DNA from: Micromonospora phaseoli
GTDB lineage: Bacteria > Actinomycetota > Actinomycetes > Mycobacteriales > Micromonosporaceae
Assembly (NCBI RefSeq): GCF_900109115.1
Contig: NZ_FNYV01000003.1
Coordinates: forward strand, 524,843 to 588,842
Direction: 5' to 3'
Length of the DNA stretch: 64,000 nucleotides
Shown: positions 1 through 7,831 of the stretch, one piece after another
Layout: each line of letters begins with the position of its first letter
Numbering within the stretch: position 1 is the stretch's first letter
Notes under the pieces: model-generated
Seen by the model: the letters and a program-made list of their open reading frames with translations, nothing else
Told to the model about the DNA's origin: nothing
Databases searched by the model: none
Translations under genes and position numbers: made by a program

Positions 1-439
1 CCATGGTCACCGTGCCGGTCTTCGGGTTCGGCATGAGACCGCGCGGGCCCAGGATCCGCGCGATCCGACCGATCTTGGCCATCTGGTCCGGCGTGGCGAT
101 TGCCGCGTCGAAGTCCAGCCAGCCACCCTGGATCCGGGCGACCAACTCGTCGGTGCCCACCTCGTCCGCACCGGCGGCGACGGCCTCCTCGGCCTTCGCG
201 CCGGCGGCGAAGACGATCACGCGGACGGTCTTACCGGTGCCGTGCGGCAGGTTGACCACGCCGCGAACCATCTGGTCCGCCTTGCGGGGGTCGACGCCGA
301 GGCGCATCGCGACCTCGACCGTGGCGTCGAACTTTGCGGTGGAGCTCTCCTTGGTCAGCTTGATGGCCTCGGAGGGGCTGTAGAGCTTGTTCCGATCGAT
401 GGCCTCGGCGGCCTTGCGGTAGCTCTTGCTGCGCTGCAT
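1..439 (-). CDS. rplA: 50S ribosomal protein L1, N-terminal part (cut by window edge)
   Basis: Ribosomal protein L1 binds 23S rRNA at the mobile L1 stalk and helps release deacylated tRNA; in bacteria it also represses its own L11-L1 mRNA. Only the first 146 codons are present; the family is usually about 230-240 residues, so the C-terminal third lies beyond the left edge. It begins [14 protein letters not shown] and contains segments typical of L1, including [13 protein letters not shown] and [18 protein letters not shown]. It lies 83 nt downstream of rplK on the same strand, the standard L11 operon order. A good ribosome-binding site (AGGAGTAGACAG reading toward the gene) precedes the ATG. 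Identification is secure. Confidence 0.97.
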   Translation of the reverse strand, partial: MQRSKSYRKAAEAIDRNKLYSPSEAIKLTKESSTAKFDATVEVAMRLGVDPRKADQMVRGVVNLPHGTGKTVRVIVFAAGAKAEEAVAAGADEVGTDELVARIQGGWLDFDAAIATPDQMAKIGRIARILGPRGLMPNPKTGTVTM

Positions 440-522
440 GTTCTGTCTACTCCTGTGGTCTCTGGCGGGCCGCGATGCTCGCGCGCCCTCCCACGATCCG
501 TACGGGTCGGTGCTGGCCGAGG

Positions 523-954
523 TCAGTCGGTGACGGTCAGACCCATCGACCGGGCGGTGCCGGCGATGATCTTCTCAGCCTGGTCGAGGTCGTTGGCGTT
601 GAGGTCGGCCATCTTCTTCTCGGCGATGTCACGCAGCTGCGCGCGGGTCACCGAGCCGACCTTCTGGGTGTGCGGGACGCCCGAGCCCTTCTGCACACCG
701 GCGGCCTTGATCAGCAGCCGGGCGGCGGGCGGGGTCTTCAGCACGAAGGTGAAGGTGCGGTCCTCGTACACGCTGATCTCGGCGGGGACGATGTCGCCCC
801 GCTGCGACTCGGTCTGCGCGTTGTACGTCTTGCAGAACTCCATGATGTTCACGCCGTGCTGGCCGAGCGCGGGGCCGACCGGCGGCGCCGGCGTGGCCTG
901 GCCCGCCGGCAGTTGAAGCGTGAACGTCTTGACGAGCTTCTTCTTCGGAGGCAT
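523..954 (-). CDS. rplK: 50S ribosomal protein L11
   Basis: L11 forms the GTPase-associated stalk base of the ribosome with 23S rRNA and takes part in factor-dependent GTP hydrolysis and the stringent response. The 143-residue protein starts [18 protein letters not shown] and has the proline-rich hinge [18 protein letters not shown] and the C-terminal RNA-binding part ending [12 protein letters not shown], the normal full length. The reading frame stays open 25 codons upstream, but the ATG at 952-954 is chosen because the family starts there and a purine-rich GGAAGAGAC stands just before it. It lies between nusG and rplA on the same strand, with its own candidate promoter in the nusG-rplK gap. 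Confidence 0.98.
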   Translation of the reverse strand: MPPKKKLVKTFTLQLPAGQATPAPPVGPALGQHGVNIMEFCKTYNAQTESQRGDIVPAEISVYEDRTFTFVLKTPPAARLLIKAAGVQKGSGVPHTQKVGSVTRAQLRDIAEKKMADLNANDLDQAEKIIAGTARSMGLTVTD

Positions 955-1046
955 GTCTCTTCCTGGGGCTTGGAGCTGGGAATGTTCAGACGACACCAAC
1001 GTCGGGGCGCGCACGGTCAGCGCGGGCACGACGACGGTGACGTTCT

Positions 1047-1074
1047 AGGGTAGCGCAGGCCGGAATCCGGCCAA
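1047..1074 (-). promoter_or_regulatory. candidate sigma-70 type promoter for rplK-rplA
   Basis: Read on the minus strand there is a TTGGCC -35 box (1069-1074) and a TACCCT -10 box (1047-1052) with a 16-nt spacer. Transcription from here would give a leader of roughly 85 nt before rplK, long enough for the L1 feedback site known in this operon class. The -35 box overlaps the hairpin at 1066-1092. This is a consensus match only. Confidence 0.4.
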
Positions 1075-1092
1075 CCGGGGAGGTTGGCCGGA
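1066..1092 (-). terminator. perfect hairpin between nusG and rplK
   Basis: Arms TCCGGCCAACC and GGTTGGCCGGA (11 bp, no mismatch) enclose a 5-nt loop. It lies about 70 nt after the nusG stop. There is no U-run, which is common for actinobacterial terminators, so it may end or attenuate the secE-nusG transcript before the ribosomal genes. Confidence 0.6.
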
Positions 1093-1161
1093 CAGACGAA
1101 CCAGACAAAAGTGGCGACCGCCGGCGCCGGGGATCTCTCCCCGACGCAAGCGGTCGTCAGA

Positions 1162-1884
1162 TCAGATCTTCGCGACCTGGTTGAAGTTCAACTCCACCGG
1201 CGTCTCCCGACCGAAGATCGACACCAGCACCTTGAGCTTCTGCTGGTCGGCGTTGATCTCGCTGATCGTGGCCGGCAGCGAGGCGAAGGCGCCGTCGGTG
1301 ACCGTCACCGAGTCGCCGACCTCGAAGTCGAGGACCTTGATCTCCGGCTTGGCCTTCTTCTGCTCGGTCTCGACGGTCGGCGCCAGCCACTTGAGCACCT
1401 CGTCGAGGCTGAGCGGCGCCGGACGGTCGGCCCGGTCCGTCGCACCGACGAACCCGGTGACCCCGGGGGTGTTGCGCACACAGGAGTAGGACTCGGCGGT
1501 CAGCTCCATCCGGACCAGGATGTAGCCCGGGAAGACCTTGGCCTGGATCTGGGCACGCTTGCCGTTCTTGACCTCGACCTCTTCCCGGGTCGGCACCTCG
1601 ACCTGGTAGATGTAGTCCTCCATGTCGAGGGACGTGATCCGGGTCTCGAGGTTGGTCTTGACCTTGTTCTCGTAACCGGCGTACGAGTGCACCACGTACC
1701 AGTCGCCCGGGGCGTAGCGCAGCTTCTGCCGTAGCTCCGCCACCGGGTCGTAGTCCTCGTCGGGGACGGGCTCGGTCTCGGCGAACTCCGGCTCGCTGGC
1801 GGCCTCGACCGACTCGTCACCAGCCGCCGTCGCCACCGTGGACTGCTCGTCCGGGGTCTCGGCGGTCTCGTCGTACTCAGGCAC
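1162..1884 (-). CDS. nusG: transcription termination/antitermination factor NusG
   Basis: NusG binds the RNA polymerase clamp, keeps elongation processive and links RNAP to Rho or the ribosome. The 240-residue product has an acidic, poorly conserved N-terminal extension (about residues 1-55, rich in E, D and T), typical of actinobacterial NusG. The NGN domain follows (about 60-165, with [19 protein letters not shown] and a PGYILVRM strand), then the C-terminal KOW domain (about 185-240, [19 protein letters not shown]). The start is GTG at 1884, preceded by GGAAGTGAG. It follows secE by 38 nt, the usual pair. Both domains look intact. Confidence 0.97.
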   Translation of the reverse strand: MPEYDETAETPDEQSTVATAAGDESVEAASEPEFAETEPVPDEDYDPVAELRQKLRYAPGDWYVVHSYAGYENKVKTNLETRITSLDMEDYIYQVEVPTREEVEVKNGKRAQIQAKVFPGYILVRMELTAESYSCVRNTPGVTGFVGATDRADRPAPLSLDEVLKWLAPTVETEQKKAKPEIKVLDFEVGDSVTVTDGAFASLPATISEINADQQKLKVLVSIFGRETPVELNFNQVAKI

Positions 1885-1922
1885 GCTTGCTCACTTCCGT
1901 CACTATCGGCACATGTAGCCGG

Positions 1923-2288
1923 TCAGCTGGGGTTGCCGAAGACCCACAGCACGCCCTTGGCGAAGGCGTAGTCGAGGACAGCCACGATAGTCAGCATCAC
2001 CGTGACGAACGCGATCACCACGCCCGTATAGGTCAGCAGCTCCTTGCGGGTCGGCCAGATGACCTTACGCAGTTCGGCCACGACCTCGCGGACGAAACGC
2101 GCGATGCGGCCGAACGGACCCACCTTGTCGCCGTCGATACGCGTCCTCGACCGCTCGCGGGTGGCGGTACCGCCCCCGGCAGCCGGCTCCTCCGCGTCGG
2201 TGGCGTCATCCTCGGCGCTGTCACTGACGACGTCGTCGTTCAGGCGGTCGTCGTCGGCGTCCTCGCCGCGCCGCTTGTTGTCGGCCAC
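1923..2288 (-). CDS. secE: preprotein translocase subunit SecE
   Basis: SecE is the small essential clamp subunit of the SecYEG protein-conducting channel in the cytoplasmic membrane. The called product is 121 residues: a charged N-terminal region, then the amphipathic stretch FVREVVAELRKVIWPTRKEL (the SecE signature) and one membrane helix near the C-terminus. A longer open frame reaches 2459, but GTG at 2286-2288 is chosen because GGAGGG lies six nucleotides before it and the upstream peptide looks non-coding. It is co-directional with nusG, with tRNA-Trp just upstream, as in other actinobacteria. Confidence 0.95.
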   Translation of the reverse strand: MADNKRRGEDADDDRLNDDVVSDSAEDDATDAEEPAAGGGTATRERSRTRIDGDKVGPFGRIARFVREVVAELRKVIWPTRKELLTYTGVVIAFVTVMLTIVAVLDYAFAKGVLWVFGNPS

Positions 2289-2500
2289 TTCGCCCTCCGT
2301 CGCGGGGTGTCGGGTCGCACGCGGTGCGCGTGCGCGGCGTTTGGTCACGCCAGCCGGACCCAACCGTCCCGGGACGGGCCGCGGCCGGCGGATCGACCGG
2401 GAAGGCCCGAATGCCTCGGAACCTCTCCGCCGATACCACCACCACGGGCCGGACGCCACCAGGAGGTGGCGCGACCCACGGAACGGTCAGGCCTGAGGCG

Positions 2501-2573
<73 letters not shown>

Positions 2574-2699
2574 GTGCGGCAACGCTCGCCCCACCAGGTC
2601 ACACGACCAGGCAGGGGTCACTTGCCCCACGGCGGACCAGTGTACGGGTACCGACCCGACTTTCCCAACCGGTCCACCCCTCGCGCCGCCCGACGCTGG

Positions 2700-3092
2700 T
2701 CAGCCCGCCGCCCGAACGGTGGCTCGGGCCTGCGAGAGCACCTTCTCACCGAGGCAGGTCGCGGTGATGTCGAGCCTGGTCAGACCGTCCTCGGTGACCT
2801 CACGGACCACCGCGGTCACCACGATCTCGGTCCCGGCGTCGTCGTCCGGCACCGCCACCGGGCGGGTGAACCGGACGTTGTAGTCGACCACCGCGTCGGG
2901 CGCGCCGGCCCAGGCGGTGACGGCCCGTCCGACCAGGGCCATGGTGAACATGCCGTGGGCGATCACGCCGGGCAGGCCCACCTTGGTGGCGAACCGGTCG
3001 CTCCAGTGGATCGGATTGAAGTCGCCCGAAGCGCCGGCGTAGTGGACCAGGTCCGCCCGGGTCACCCGGAACGTCTGGGTGGGTAGTTCCAT
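2700..3092 (-). CDS. hadB: MaoC-type (3R)-hydroxyacyl-ACP dehydratase subunit, HadB-like
   Basis: A hotdog-fold dehydratase of 130 residues, the usual HadB length. In mycobacteria HadAB and HadBC remove water from 3-hydroxyacyl-ACP in FAS-II. The hydratase-2 motif is present as GDFNPIHWS, with catalytic Asp and His around residues 28-33, followed by the conserved LPGVIAHGMFTMALVG. The ATG is one nucleotide after the hadA stop, so the two are translated together, as expected for a heterodimer with HadB as the catalytic half. No third gene (hadC) follows; tRNA-Trp comes next. The physiological substrate here is inferred, not shown. Confidence 0.85.
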   Translation of the reverse strand: MELPTQTFRVTRADLVHYAGASGDFNPIHWSDRFATKVGLPGVIAHGMFTMALVGRAVTAWAGAPDAVVDYNVRFTRPVAVPDDDAGTEIVVTAVVREVTEDGLTRLDITATCLGEKVLSQARATVRAAG

Positions 3093-3093
3093 G

Positions 3094-3540
3094 TCAGGCC
3101 TCCCCGCGTACGACGAGCTTGGACCAGACCGCGACCACCGGCTCGCCGGCGGTCGTGCTGACGTCGGTCCGGGTGGTCAGGAACTCGTGTCCGCCGCGGC
3201 TGGTGATGTCCTCGACGGTGTTGACGCAGACCAGCTCGTCGCCGGCCACCACCGGTCGGGTGTACGCGAACCGCTGGTCGCCGTGGACGACCCGGCTGTA
3301 GTCGATGCCGAGTGCCGGGTCCTCGATCAGCTGACGGCTGGCGGCCATGGTGAGCACCACGGGAAAGGTCGGCGGCGCGACCACGTCCGAGTGGCCCAGC
3401 TTGCGGGCGGCCTCCGGATCGTGGTGGGCGGGATCGGTGGCACCGATCGCCGTCGCGAACTCACGGATTTTCTCGCGGCCCACCTGATAGGGGGCGGTCG
3501 GCGGGTAGCTGCGGCCGACGAAGGAGTGGTCCAGGGACAT
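3094..3540 (-). CDS. hadA: MaoC-like dehydratase N-terminal family protein, HadA-like
   Basis: A 148-residue FAS1/MaoC N-terminal hotdog protein. It starts MSLDHSFVGRSYPP and has the family features YQVGREKIREFATAIG and VAPPTFPVVLT. The full hydratase-2 catalytic signature seen in the next gene is absent, matching the substrate-binding, non-catalytic role of HadA in mycobacterial HadAB. It is directly upstream of hadB with one intervening base. Upstream lie rpmG and tRNA genes. Family assignment is firm; the exact pathway in this organism is uncertain. Confidence 0.85.
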   Translation of the reverse strand: MSLDHSFVGRSYPPTAPYQVGREKIREFATAIGATDPAHHDPEAARKLGHSDVVAPPTFPVVLTMAASRQLIEDPALGIDYSRVVHGDQRFAYTRPVVAGDELVCVNTVEDITSRGGHEFLTTRTDVSTTAGEPVVAVWSKLVVRGEA

Positions 3541-3561
3541 GCCGCGAACCTACACGCACAG

Positions 3562-3630
3562 CACGATCGCCGGTCCGAGCGGTCGACGTCGGCCAGGGGC
3601 CGCCGTCGACCGTCGGGACCGGCGATCGTG
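3562..3630. repeat. long imperfect inverted repeat between rpmG and hadA
   Basis: The arms begin CACGATCGCCGGTCC on one side and end with its complement GGACCGGCGATCGTG on the other, continuing inward through GGTCGACG with few mismatches, for more than 25 paired bases. It lies just after the rpmG stop and just before hadA, so it may terminate the tRNA-rpmG transcript. Its length resembles the other long palindromes in the window. Confidence 0.7.
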
Positions 3631-3665
3631 GTACGTCTGAAAAGCCGGGCCGAGCCCGGACAGGG

Positions 3666-3833
3666 TCAGCGCGTCTCGCGGTGAGCGGTGTGCCGACCGT
3701 CCCGGGGGCAGAACTTCTTCAGCTCGATGCGGTCCGGGTCGTTGCGGCGGTTCTTGCGCGTGATGTAGTTGCGCTCCTTGCACTCCACACACGCCAAAGT
3801 GATCTTCGGCCGGACATCGGTCGCCTTCGCCAC
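3666..3833 (-). CDS. rpmG: 50S ribosomal protein L33
   Basis: A 55-residue L33, starting GTG ([18 protein letters not shown]) and ending HTAHRETR. L33 sits near the ribosomal E site. The first zinc-ribbon knuckle CVEC is present, but the second reads CPRDGRH, with Asp where the fourth Cys (CPRC in the C+ form) is normally found. The rest is a close match to actinobacterial L33, so it is a real gene, possibly with altered or lost zinc binding. It lies between hadA and tRNA-Met, as in mycobacteria. Confidence 0.95.
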   Translation of the reverse strand: MAKATDVRPKITLACVECKERNYITRKNRRNDPDRIELKKFCPRDGRHTAHRETR

Positions 3834-3965
3834 GGCGGAGTGCCTTCCTCGCTAACGGATACAACTAACGGCGCCAAAGCCTACGCGCCGCCTGGTCGGA
3901 CATGCAAAGTGGGCGCCTATGGCGCCCGTCCCACTGACCGCCGGAATGCTCCGGGCGGACGAGAG

Positions 3966-4038
3966 TAGCGGTGGCCGGACTTGAACCGGCGACACAGCGA
4001 TTATGAGCCGCTTGCTCTGCCATCTGAGCTACACCGCC
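3966..4038 (-). tRNA. tRNA-Met (CAT)
   Basis: A 73-nt cloverleaf on the minus strand: acceptor GGCGGTG with CACCGCT (terminal G-U), anticodon loop CTCATAA giving CAT, T-loop TTCAAGT, discriminator A. The 5' terminal pair and D-loop suit an elongator tRNA rather than the initiator. It sits between tRNA-Thr and rpmG. Confidence 0.93.
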
Positions 4039-4063
4039 GTGGTGGGCCCAGCCGGACCCTCTG

Positions 4064-4136
4064 AGCCCCCTTACGGAATCGAACCGTAGACCTTCTCCTT
4101 ACCATGGAGACGCTCTGCCGACTGAGCTAAGGGGGC
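4064..4136 (-). tRNA. tRNA-Thr (GGT)
   Basis: A 73-nt cloverleaf on the minus strand: acceptor GCCCCCT with AGGGGGC, anticodon stem TCTCC/GGAGA around a loop with GGT, T-loop TTCGATT, discriminator U. It starts 28 nt before the GGDEF/EAL coding region is left behind and is followed by tRNA-Met and rpmG, a conserved actinobacterial order. Confidence 0.95.
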
Positions 4137-4228
4137 CTGCACGATCACTCGGTGGCCGCGCAGAGGTAAGAGTACACGGCCCCACCGCGCCGGTGAAATC
4201 GGATCCCCAGTGCAGACGAGCACCCTGC

Positions 4229-6757
4229 TCAGGGCACCACACGCAGGCGCGGCAGCTCGCTGCTGGAGATCGACTCCGGGTCGACCTGGGCACCGAACCA
4301 CGCCTCCAGCCGCTCGTACGGCAGCGGCCGACTGAACAGAAAACCCTGGCCGATCTCGCAGCCGATGTCCTGCAGCAGCTCCAAGGTCAACTCGCTCTCC
4401 ACCCCCTCGGCCACCACCGTCAGACCGAACTGCTGAGACAGGTTGACCACGGCGTTGACGATCGCCAGATCCCCCGGGTCGGTCGCCATGCCCTGCACGA
4501 AGGAGTGGTCCACCTTCACCTCGTGCACCGGCAGGCGGCGCAGGTGGGCCAACGACGAACTGCCGGTGCCGAAGTCGTCCACCGACAGCCGCACACCCAG
4601 GTCACGCAGGCGCCGGAGCGTCGGGATCGGCCGCTCGGTGCCGTCGAGCACCCCGGCCTCCGGGACCTCCAGCGTCAGCAGCTGCGCCGGGACACCGTAC
4701 TCGTCCAGCAGCTCCCGCACCTGCTCCGGGAAGTGCTGGTCGGTAAGCGTACGCGCGGAGAGGTTGACCGAGACGGCGAGCGACTGGCCGCCGTGCGCCC
4801 AGTCCCGGCTGTGCCGCAGCCCCTGCCGCAGCACGAACTCGGTGAGCCGGCCGAGCTGGCCGGTGTGCTCGGCCACCGCGACGAAGTCCTCCGGGGCGAC
4901 CGTGCCGTGCGTCGGGTGCTCCCAGCGGGCCAGGCACTCCACCCCGATCAGCCGGCGGTCCCGCAGCGTCACCTTGGGCTGGTAGTAGACCTCCAGCTCG
5001 CCGTTGTCGAGGGCGTTACGCAGATCGCCGGCGAGGCCGAGGCGGTGCAGCGCCCTCGACTCGAACACCGGCGTGTACAGCTGCACGCTGCCGGGCACCG
5101 CCTTGGCCGCCGTCGCCGCCACGTCGACCCGTTGCAGCAGGGTGGCCGGGTCGCTGCCGTGGTCTGGGTGTACGACCACCCCGACGGCGGTGTCCACATC
5201 CAACGTCAGGGCGTCGAAGACCATCTCGTCGCGGATCTGTTCCCGCAGCTGGCCGGCGAGCTCCACCGCCGCTTCGGCGCTCTCCAGCCGCAGGGTCACC
5301 AGGAACTCGTCGCCACCGGCCCGCCCGACCAGCGCGGCCGAGGGCACGCATCCGCGCAACCGGTCGGCGACCTCGACCAGCACCTTGTCCCCGGCGGCAT
5401 GACCGAGGGACTCGTTGACCTGGCGCAGCCGGTCGACGTCGAAGAGCAGCAGCGCGACCACCTCGCCCGGGGCCCGGATCCGGACCGCCTCGGCCAGCGC
5501 GCCGAGAATCCGGCGGCGGTTGGGCAGCTTCGTCAGACCGTCGTGGTACGCGTCGTGCCGCAGCCGGTCGACCAGACGCGAGTTCTCCAGCGCGACCGCG
5601 GCGTGCGCGGCGACCGTCTCGAAGATGGTGATGTCGGACGCGCGGAAGAAGTTCGTGTCACCGAGCCGGTTCGCCACCTCGAGAGTGCCGATGACCGCCT
5701 TGCCCGACCGCAGCGGCACGACGATCACATCCTTGACCGCCGTCGGCCTCAGCACCCCGCGGAACTCCGGATCGCCACCGAGACGGTGGCTCACCGCCAC
5801 TGTCTCCTGGCGGACCATCGCGGCATCGCGCAGCGCCGTCAGGCTGGGCGTGGAGTCCAGCAGCCCCGGTTTGCCCTCCTGGGCGGTCAGCAGCACCTCC
5901 GGGTGACGCCCCTGAGCGGGTAACCACAGGGTGGCGTACTCCGCCTGCATCAGGCTCCGGATCCGGACCAGCAAGACGTCTATGAGGTTTCCGTCCGACC
6001 CGCTCTCGCTGATCGCCTTGGTGAGTTCGTACATCTCGGTGAGGGTGCGGTGCTGTCGGAGGAACTGCGCGTACGAGCCGTAGATCAGAGCAAACGCCAT
6101 GGCCAGTCCGGCGAAGAGCAGGATGGCCCAGGGGGTGCTCTCCACAGCGATGATGACCAGCAGGCCGATGCAGAGGTTGACCGCGCCGGCGAGCAGCATC
6201 GACGGGGCGGCGCGGATCACCTCCTGGCCCGCCGGCCAGCCCTGCACGACGGTGAACACGGCCGCCATGGCCCCGAGGCCGACCACGATGTGAGTGGCGA
6301 TCGCGGCCAGCAGGACGGCCCAGGTGGCCGGTCCGACGCCAGCCGGCTGCGGCAGAACGTGATATACGACGGTGGCCAGAGATGTCGCGGCGGCGGCGAG
6401 AGCGACGTTGAACCAGAACTTGGCCGGCAGCAGCCGCCGCCGCATCTGCACCACGAGGGTGGCCACCGTGAAAGCCACCACCACCGACAGGGGCGGAAGC
6501 AGGTGCAATGCGACGACCAGGGGAATCTCGGTAAAAAGTATGCCGAGTGCCTGACGGCGCACCACGATGTTGATCGTGGGCATGGCGGCGGCGATCATCG
6601 CCACCGTGAGCAGCAGGGTGAGCGGCAGGTCGCCAAGGGCGGGTTTGACCGTCAATCCGAGCAGCAGCGAGACGACGATCGCGCAGAGCGCCAGCGGTCC
6701 GGTGATGAACCAGGCGTGTTCCGTCTGTCGACGAGGAGAGCGCAGACGAGACGTCAT
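4229..6757 (-). CDS. membrane GAF-GGDEF-EAL protein (cyclic-di-GMP synthesis/degradation)
   Basis: An 842-residue, probably bifunctional cyclic-di-GMP enzyme. About residues 15-230 hold some seven membrane segments. A GAF-like domain (about 245-395) follows, then a diguanylate cyclase domain (about 400-560) with an intact GRAGGDEFLV active site but no RxxD inhibitory site before it. An EAL phosphodiesterase domain (about 575-825) follows. There the signature reads GVECLARW (ECL instead of EAL), yet the metal and catalytic residues look kept: SVNLSART, VDDFGTG, KVDHSF, VVAEGVE and GQGFLFSRP. Both activities are therefore plausible. A 48-codon membrane peptide gene lies 62 nt upstream on the same strand. 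The signal sensed is unknown. Confidence 0.93.
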   Translation of the reverse strand: MTSRLRSPRRQTEHAWFITGPLALCAIVVSLLLGLTVKPALGDLPLTLLLTVAMIAAAMPTINIVVRRQALGILFTEIPLVVALHLLPPLSVVVAFTVATLVVQMRRRLLPAKFWFNVALAAAATSLATVVYHVLPQPAGVGPATWAVLLAAIATHIVVGLGAMAAVFTVVQGWPAGQEVIRAAPSMLLAGAVNLCIGLLVIIAVESTPWAILLFAGLAMAFALIYGSYAQFLRQHRTLTEMYELTKAISESGSDGNLIDVLLVRIRSLMQAEYATLWLPAQGRHPEVLLTAQEGKPGLLDSTPSLTALRDAAMVRQETVAVSHRLGGDPEFRGVLRPTAVKDVIVVPLRSGKAVIGTLEVANRLGDTNFFRASDITIFETVAAHAAVALENSRLVDRLRHDAYHDGLTKLPNRRRILGALAEAVRIRAPGEVVALLLFDVDRLRQVNESLGHAAGDKVLVEVADRLRGCVPSAALVGRAGGDEFLVTLRLESAEAAVELAGQLREQIRDEMVFDALTLDVDTAVGVVVHPDHGSDPATLLQRVDVAATAAKAVPGSVQLYTPVFESRALHRLGLAGDLRNALDNGELEVYYQPKVTLRDRRLIGVECLARWEHPTHGTVAPEDFVAVAEHTGQLGRLTEFVLRQGLRHSRDWAHGGQSLAVSVNLSARTLTDQHFPEQVRELLDEYGVPAQLLTLEVPEAGVLDGTERPIPTLRRLRDLGVRLSVDDFGTGSSSLAHLRRLPVHEVKVDHSFVQGMATDPGDLAIVNAVVNLSQQFGLTVVAEGVESELTLELLQDIGCEIGQGFLFSRPLPYERLEAWFGAQVDPESISSSELPRLRVVP

Positions 6758-6819
6758 GGGTCTCCTTGCGACGTCAGCTCAGCGAGTGCCGGCGGTTGTT
6801 ACAGCGGGACGGTCGCCCG

Positions 6820-6966
6820 TTAACGCACCACTGAGTTCAGCGTCGGCATCTGCCAGTCGACCCCACTCGTCCTGAACTCGCCCTCAGTGACGATACTTGC
6901 CGCGACAGCCAGGCCAAGGACCAGAGTGAGGGAGCCGAGCAGCCGGCCCAAGCGTTGAGCAGACAT
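6820..6966 (-). CDS. 48-residue membrane or secreted peptide upstream of the GGDEF/EAL gene
   Basis: I do not recognise this gene. The product begins MSAQRLGRLLGSLTLVLG: a basic start, one hydrophobic helix (about residues 9-26), then a short polar tail ending LNSVVR. The ATG has a clear AGGAG six nucleotides upstream, which argues for real translation. It is co-directional with the cyclic-di-GMP enzyme and 62 nt away, so the two may share a transcript. A longer in-frame start exists at 7023 but lacks a ribosome-binding site. Confidence 0.6.
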   Translation of the reverse strand: MSAQRLGRLLGSLTLVLGLAVAASIVTEGEFRTSGVDWQMPTLNSVVR

Positions 6967-7169
6967 TATGTGCTCCTGATGGGGTGATGGGAGTACGTGT
7001 TGAAGGCCCTCCGATGGTGCCACAGCCGGTCGGTCGCTGGAAAGTTCACCGAGCCGATGATGGTCCAGACGTCGCCGCGCGCCGCACCTACGTACCTATC
7101 GGTAGGACATCTGGGCAGTTCAGAGCCGGCAGGCCGGTCGCCAGCAAGGAAGAAGAGGCCAACCGCCCA

Positions 7170-7262
7170 TTAGCTTCCTTTGGCGGCGAAGCGGATCTTG
7201 CGGACATCGGGCGGATGCCACCGGGCACTGTGGACGACCGCCCACTCCGGCACCACGGTCAC
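7170..7262 (-). CDS. possible 30-residue peptide
   Basis: A GTG-started frame (VTVVPEWAVVHSARWHPPD, ending AAKGS) begins a few bases after the stop of the 42-codon frame at 7270, with the purine-rich TTGAGGGGT overlapping its start. No family is recognised and the length gives little statistical support. It could be chance, or the remnant of a longer gene. The rest of 6967-7169 shows nothing I can interpret. Confidence 0.2.
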   Translation of the reverse strand: MTVVPEWAVVHSARWHPPDVRKIRFAAKGS

Positions 7263-7269
7263 CCCTCAA

Positions 7270-7398
7270 CTACCTTCCGCCACTGCGGCGCCGATCAGCG
7301 TCCTCGATCGCGTGGCGTACAGCAAGCCGGATCACCAGATAGAGCACCGCGAGCCCGACGCCCCAGAAGGCGAGAAGCAGCGGCAGGCTCTCCAACAC
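7270..7398 (-). CDS. 42-residue single-pass membrane peptide
   Basis: Unrecognised. Starting at GTG 7398 the product reads VLESLPLLLAFWGVGLAVLY and continues LVIRLAVRHAIEDADRRR, i.e. one strong membrane helix followed by a charged, probably cytoplasmic tail. This composition is far from random for a short frame in GC-rich DNA. No clear ribosome-binding site precedes the GTG, and the frame is open to CTG codons a little upstream, so the start is uncertain. Neighbours are tRNA-Tyr upstream and the small peptides leading to the GGDEF/EAL gene downstream. Confidence 0.45.
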   Translation of the reverse strand: MLESLPLLLAFWGVGLAVLYLVIRLAVRHAIEDADRRRSGGR

Positions 7399-7553
7399 GT
7401 CTGCCAGGGTAGGCCCGATGCGCCATCCCAGCTACCCTCATGAATGTCTCATACCGTCACCCGACACCGGGGGACGCCGCGCCGGCCGGAGCCGAGCCCT
7501 GCCACGTTCACGCTCACCGGCCGACGAACTCCGCCAAGGCCAGTCAACGGGAA

Positions 7554-7588
7554 AGGCCTCCGTCTGCGTTTCCGCAGTCCGGAGGCCT
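7554..7588 (-). terminator. hairpin terminator after tRNA-Tyr
   Basis: A 9-bp outer stem (AGGCCTCCG/CGGAGGCCT) and a 5-bp inner stem (CTGCG/CGCAG) with a TTTC loop, separated by a small bulge. On the minus strand it starts 11 nt after the encoded CCA of tRNA-Tyr and is followed by TTTCCC. Confidence 0.8.
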
Positions 7589-7598
7589 CACCTTTGCC

Positions 7599-7682
7599 TG
7601 GTGGCGGGTAGAGGATTCGAACCTCTGTAGCTTTCGCGACGGATTTACAGTCCGCTCCCATTGGCCGCTCGGGCAACCCGCC
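7599..7682 (-). tRNA. tRNA-Tyr (GTA), CCA encoded
   Basis: A class II tRNA with a long variable arm (CGCGAAAGCTAC region). Acceptor GGCGGGT pairs with ACCCGCC, the anticodon loop is CTGTAAA, the T-loop TTCGAAT. Discriminator A is followed by CCA in the genome, unlike the other tRNAs here. The mature part without CCA is 7602-7682. Confidence 0.95.
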
Positions 7683-7831
7683 AGGGCATGCCTCCGCACC
7701 GTGGCGCGGCGGCGGAAGCAAGGATAGCGGCTCGACCCGCTGCGTCCGCAACCGGGTACCGTCAGGGGGTCGCACCCCTGGGCAACAGGGGATAAAAGAT
7801 CCCAGACCGGCCGGACAGCAGGAGTATGAGC

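Noticed and set aside
4193..5923. Long open frames opposite the GGDEF/EAL gene, and similar long frames opposite nuoL, nuoM, the liv genes and TrkH
   Set aside because: They are antisense frames kept open by high GC; their products are Arg/Pro/Gly-rich without domains, while the sense frames encode clear families.
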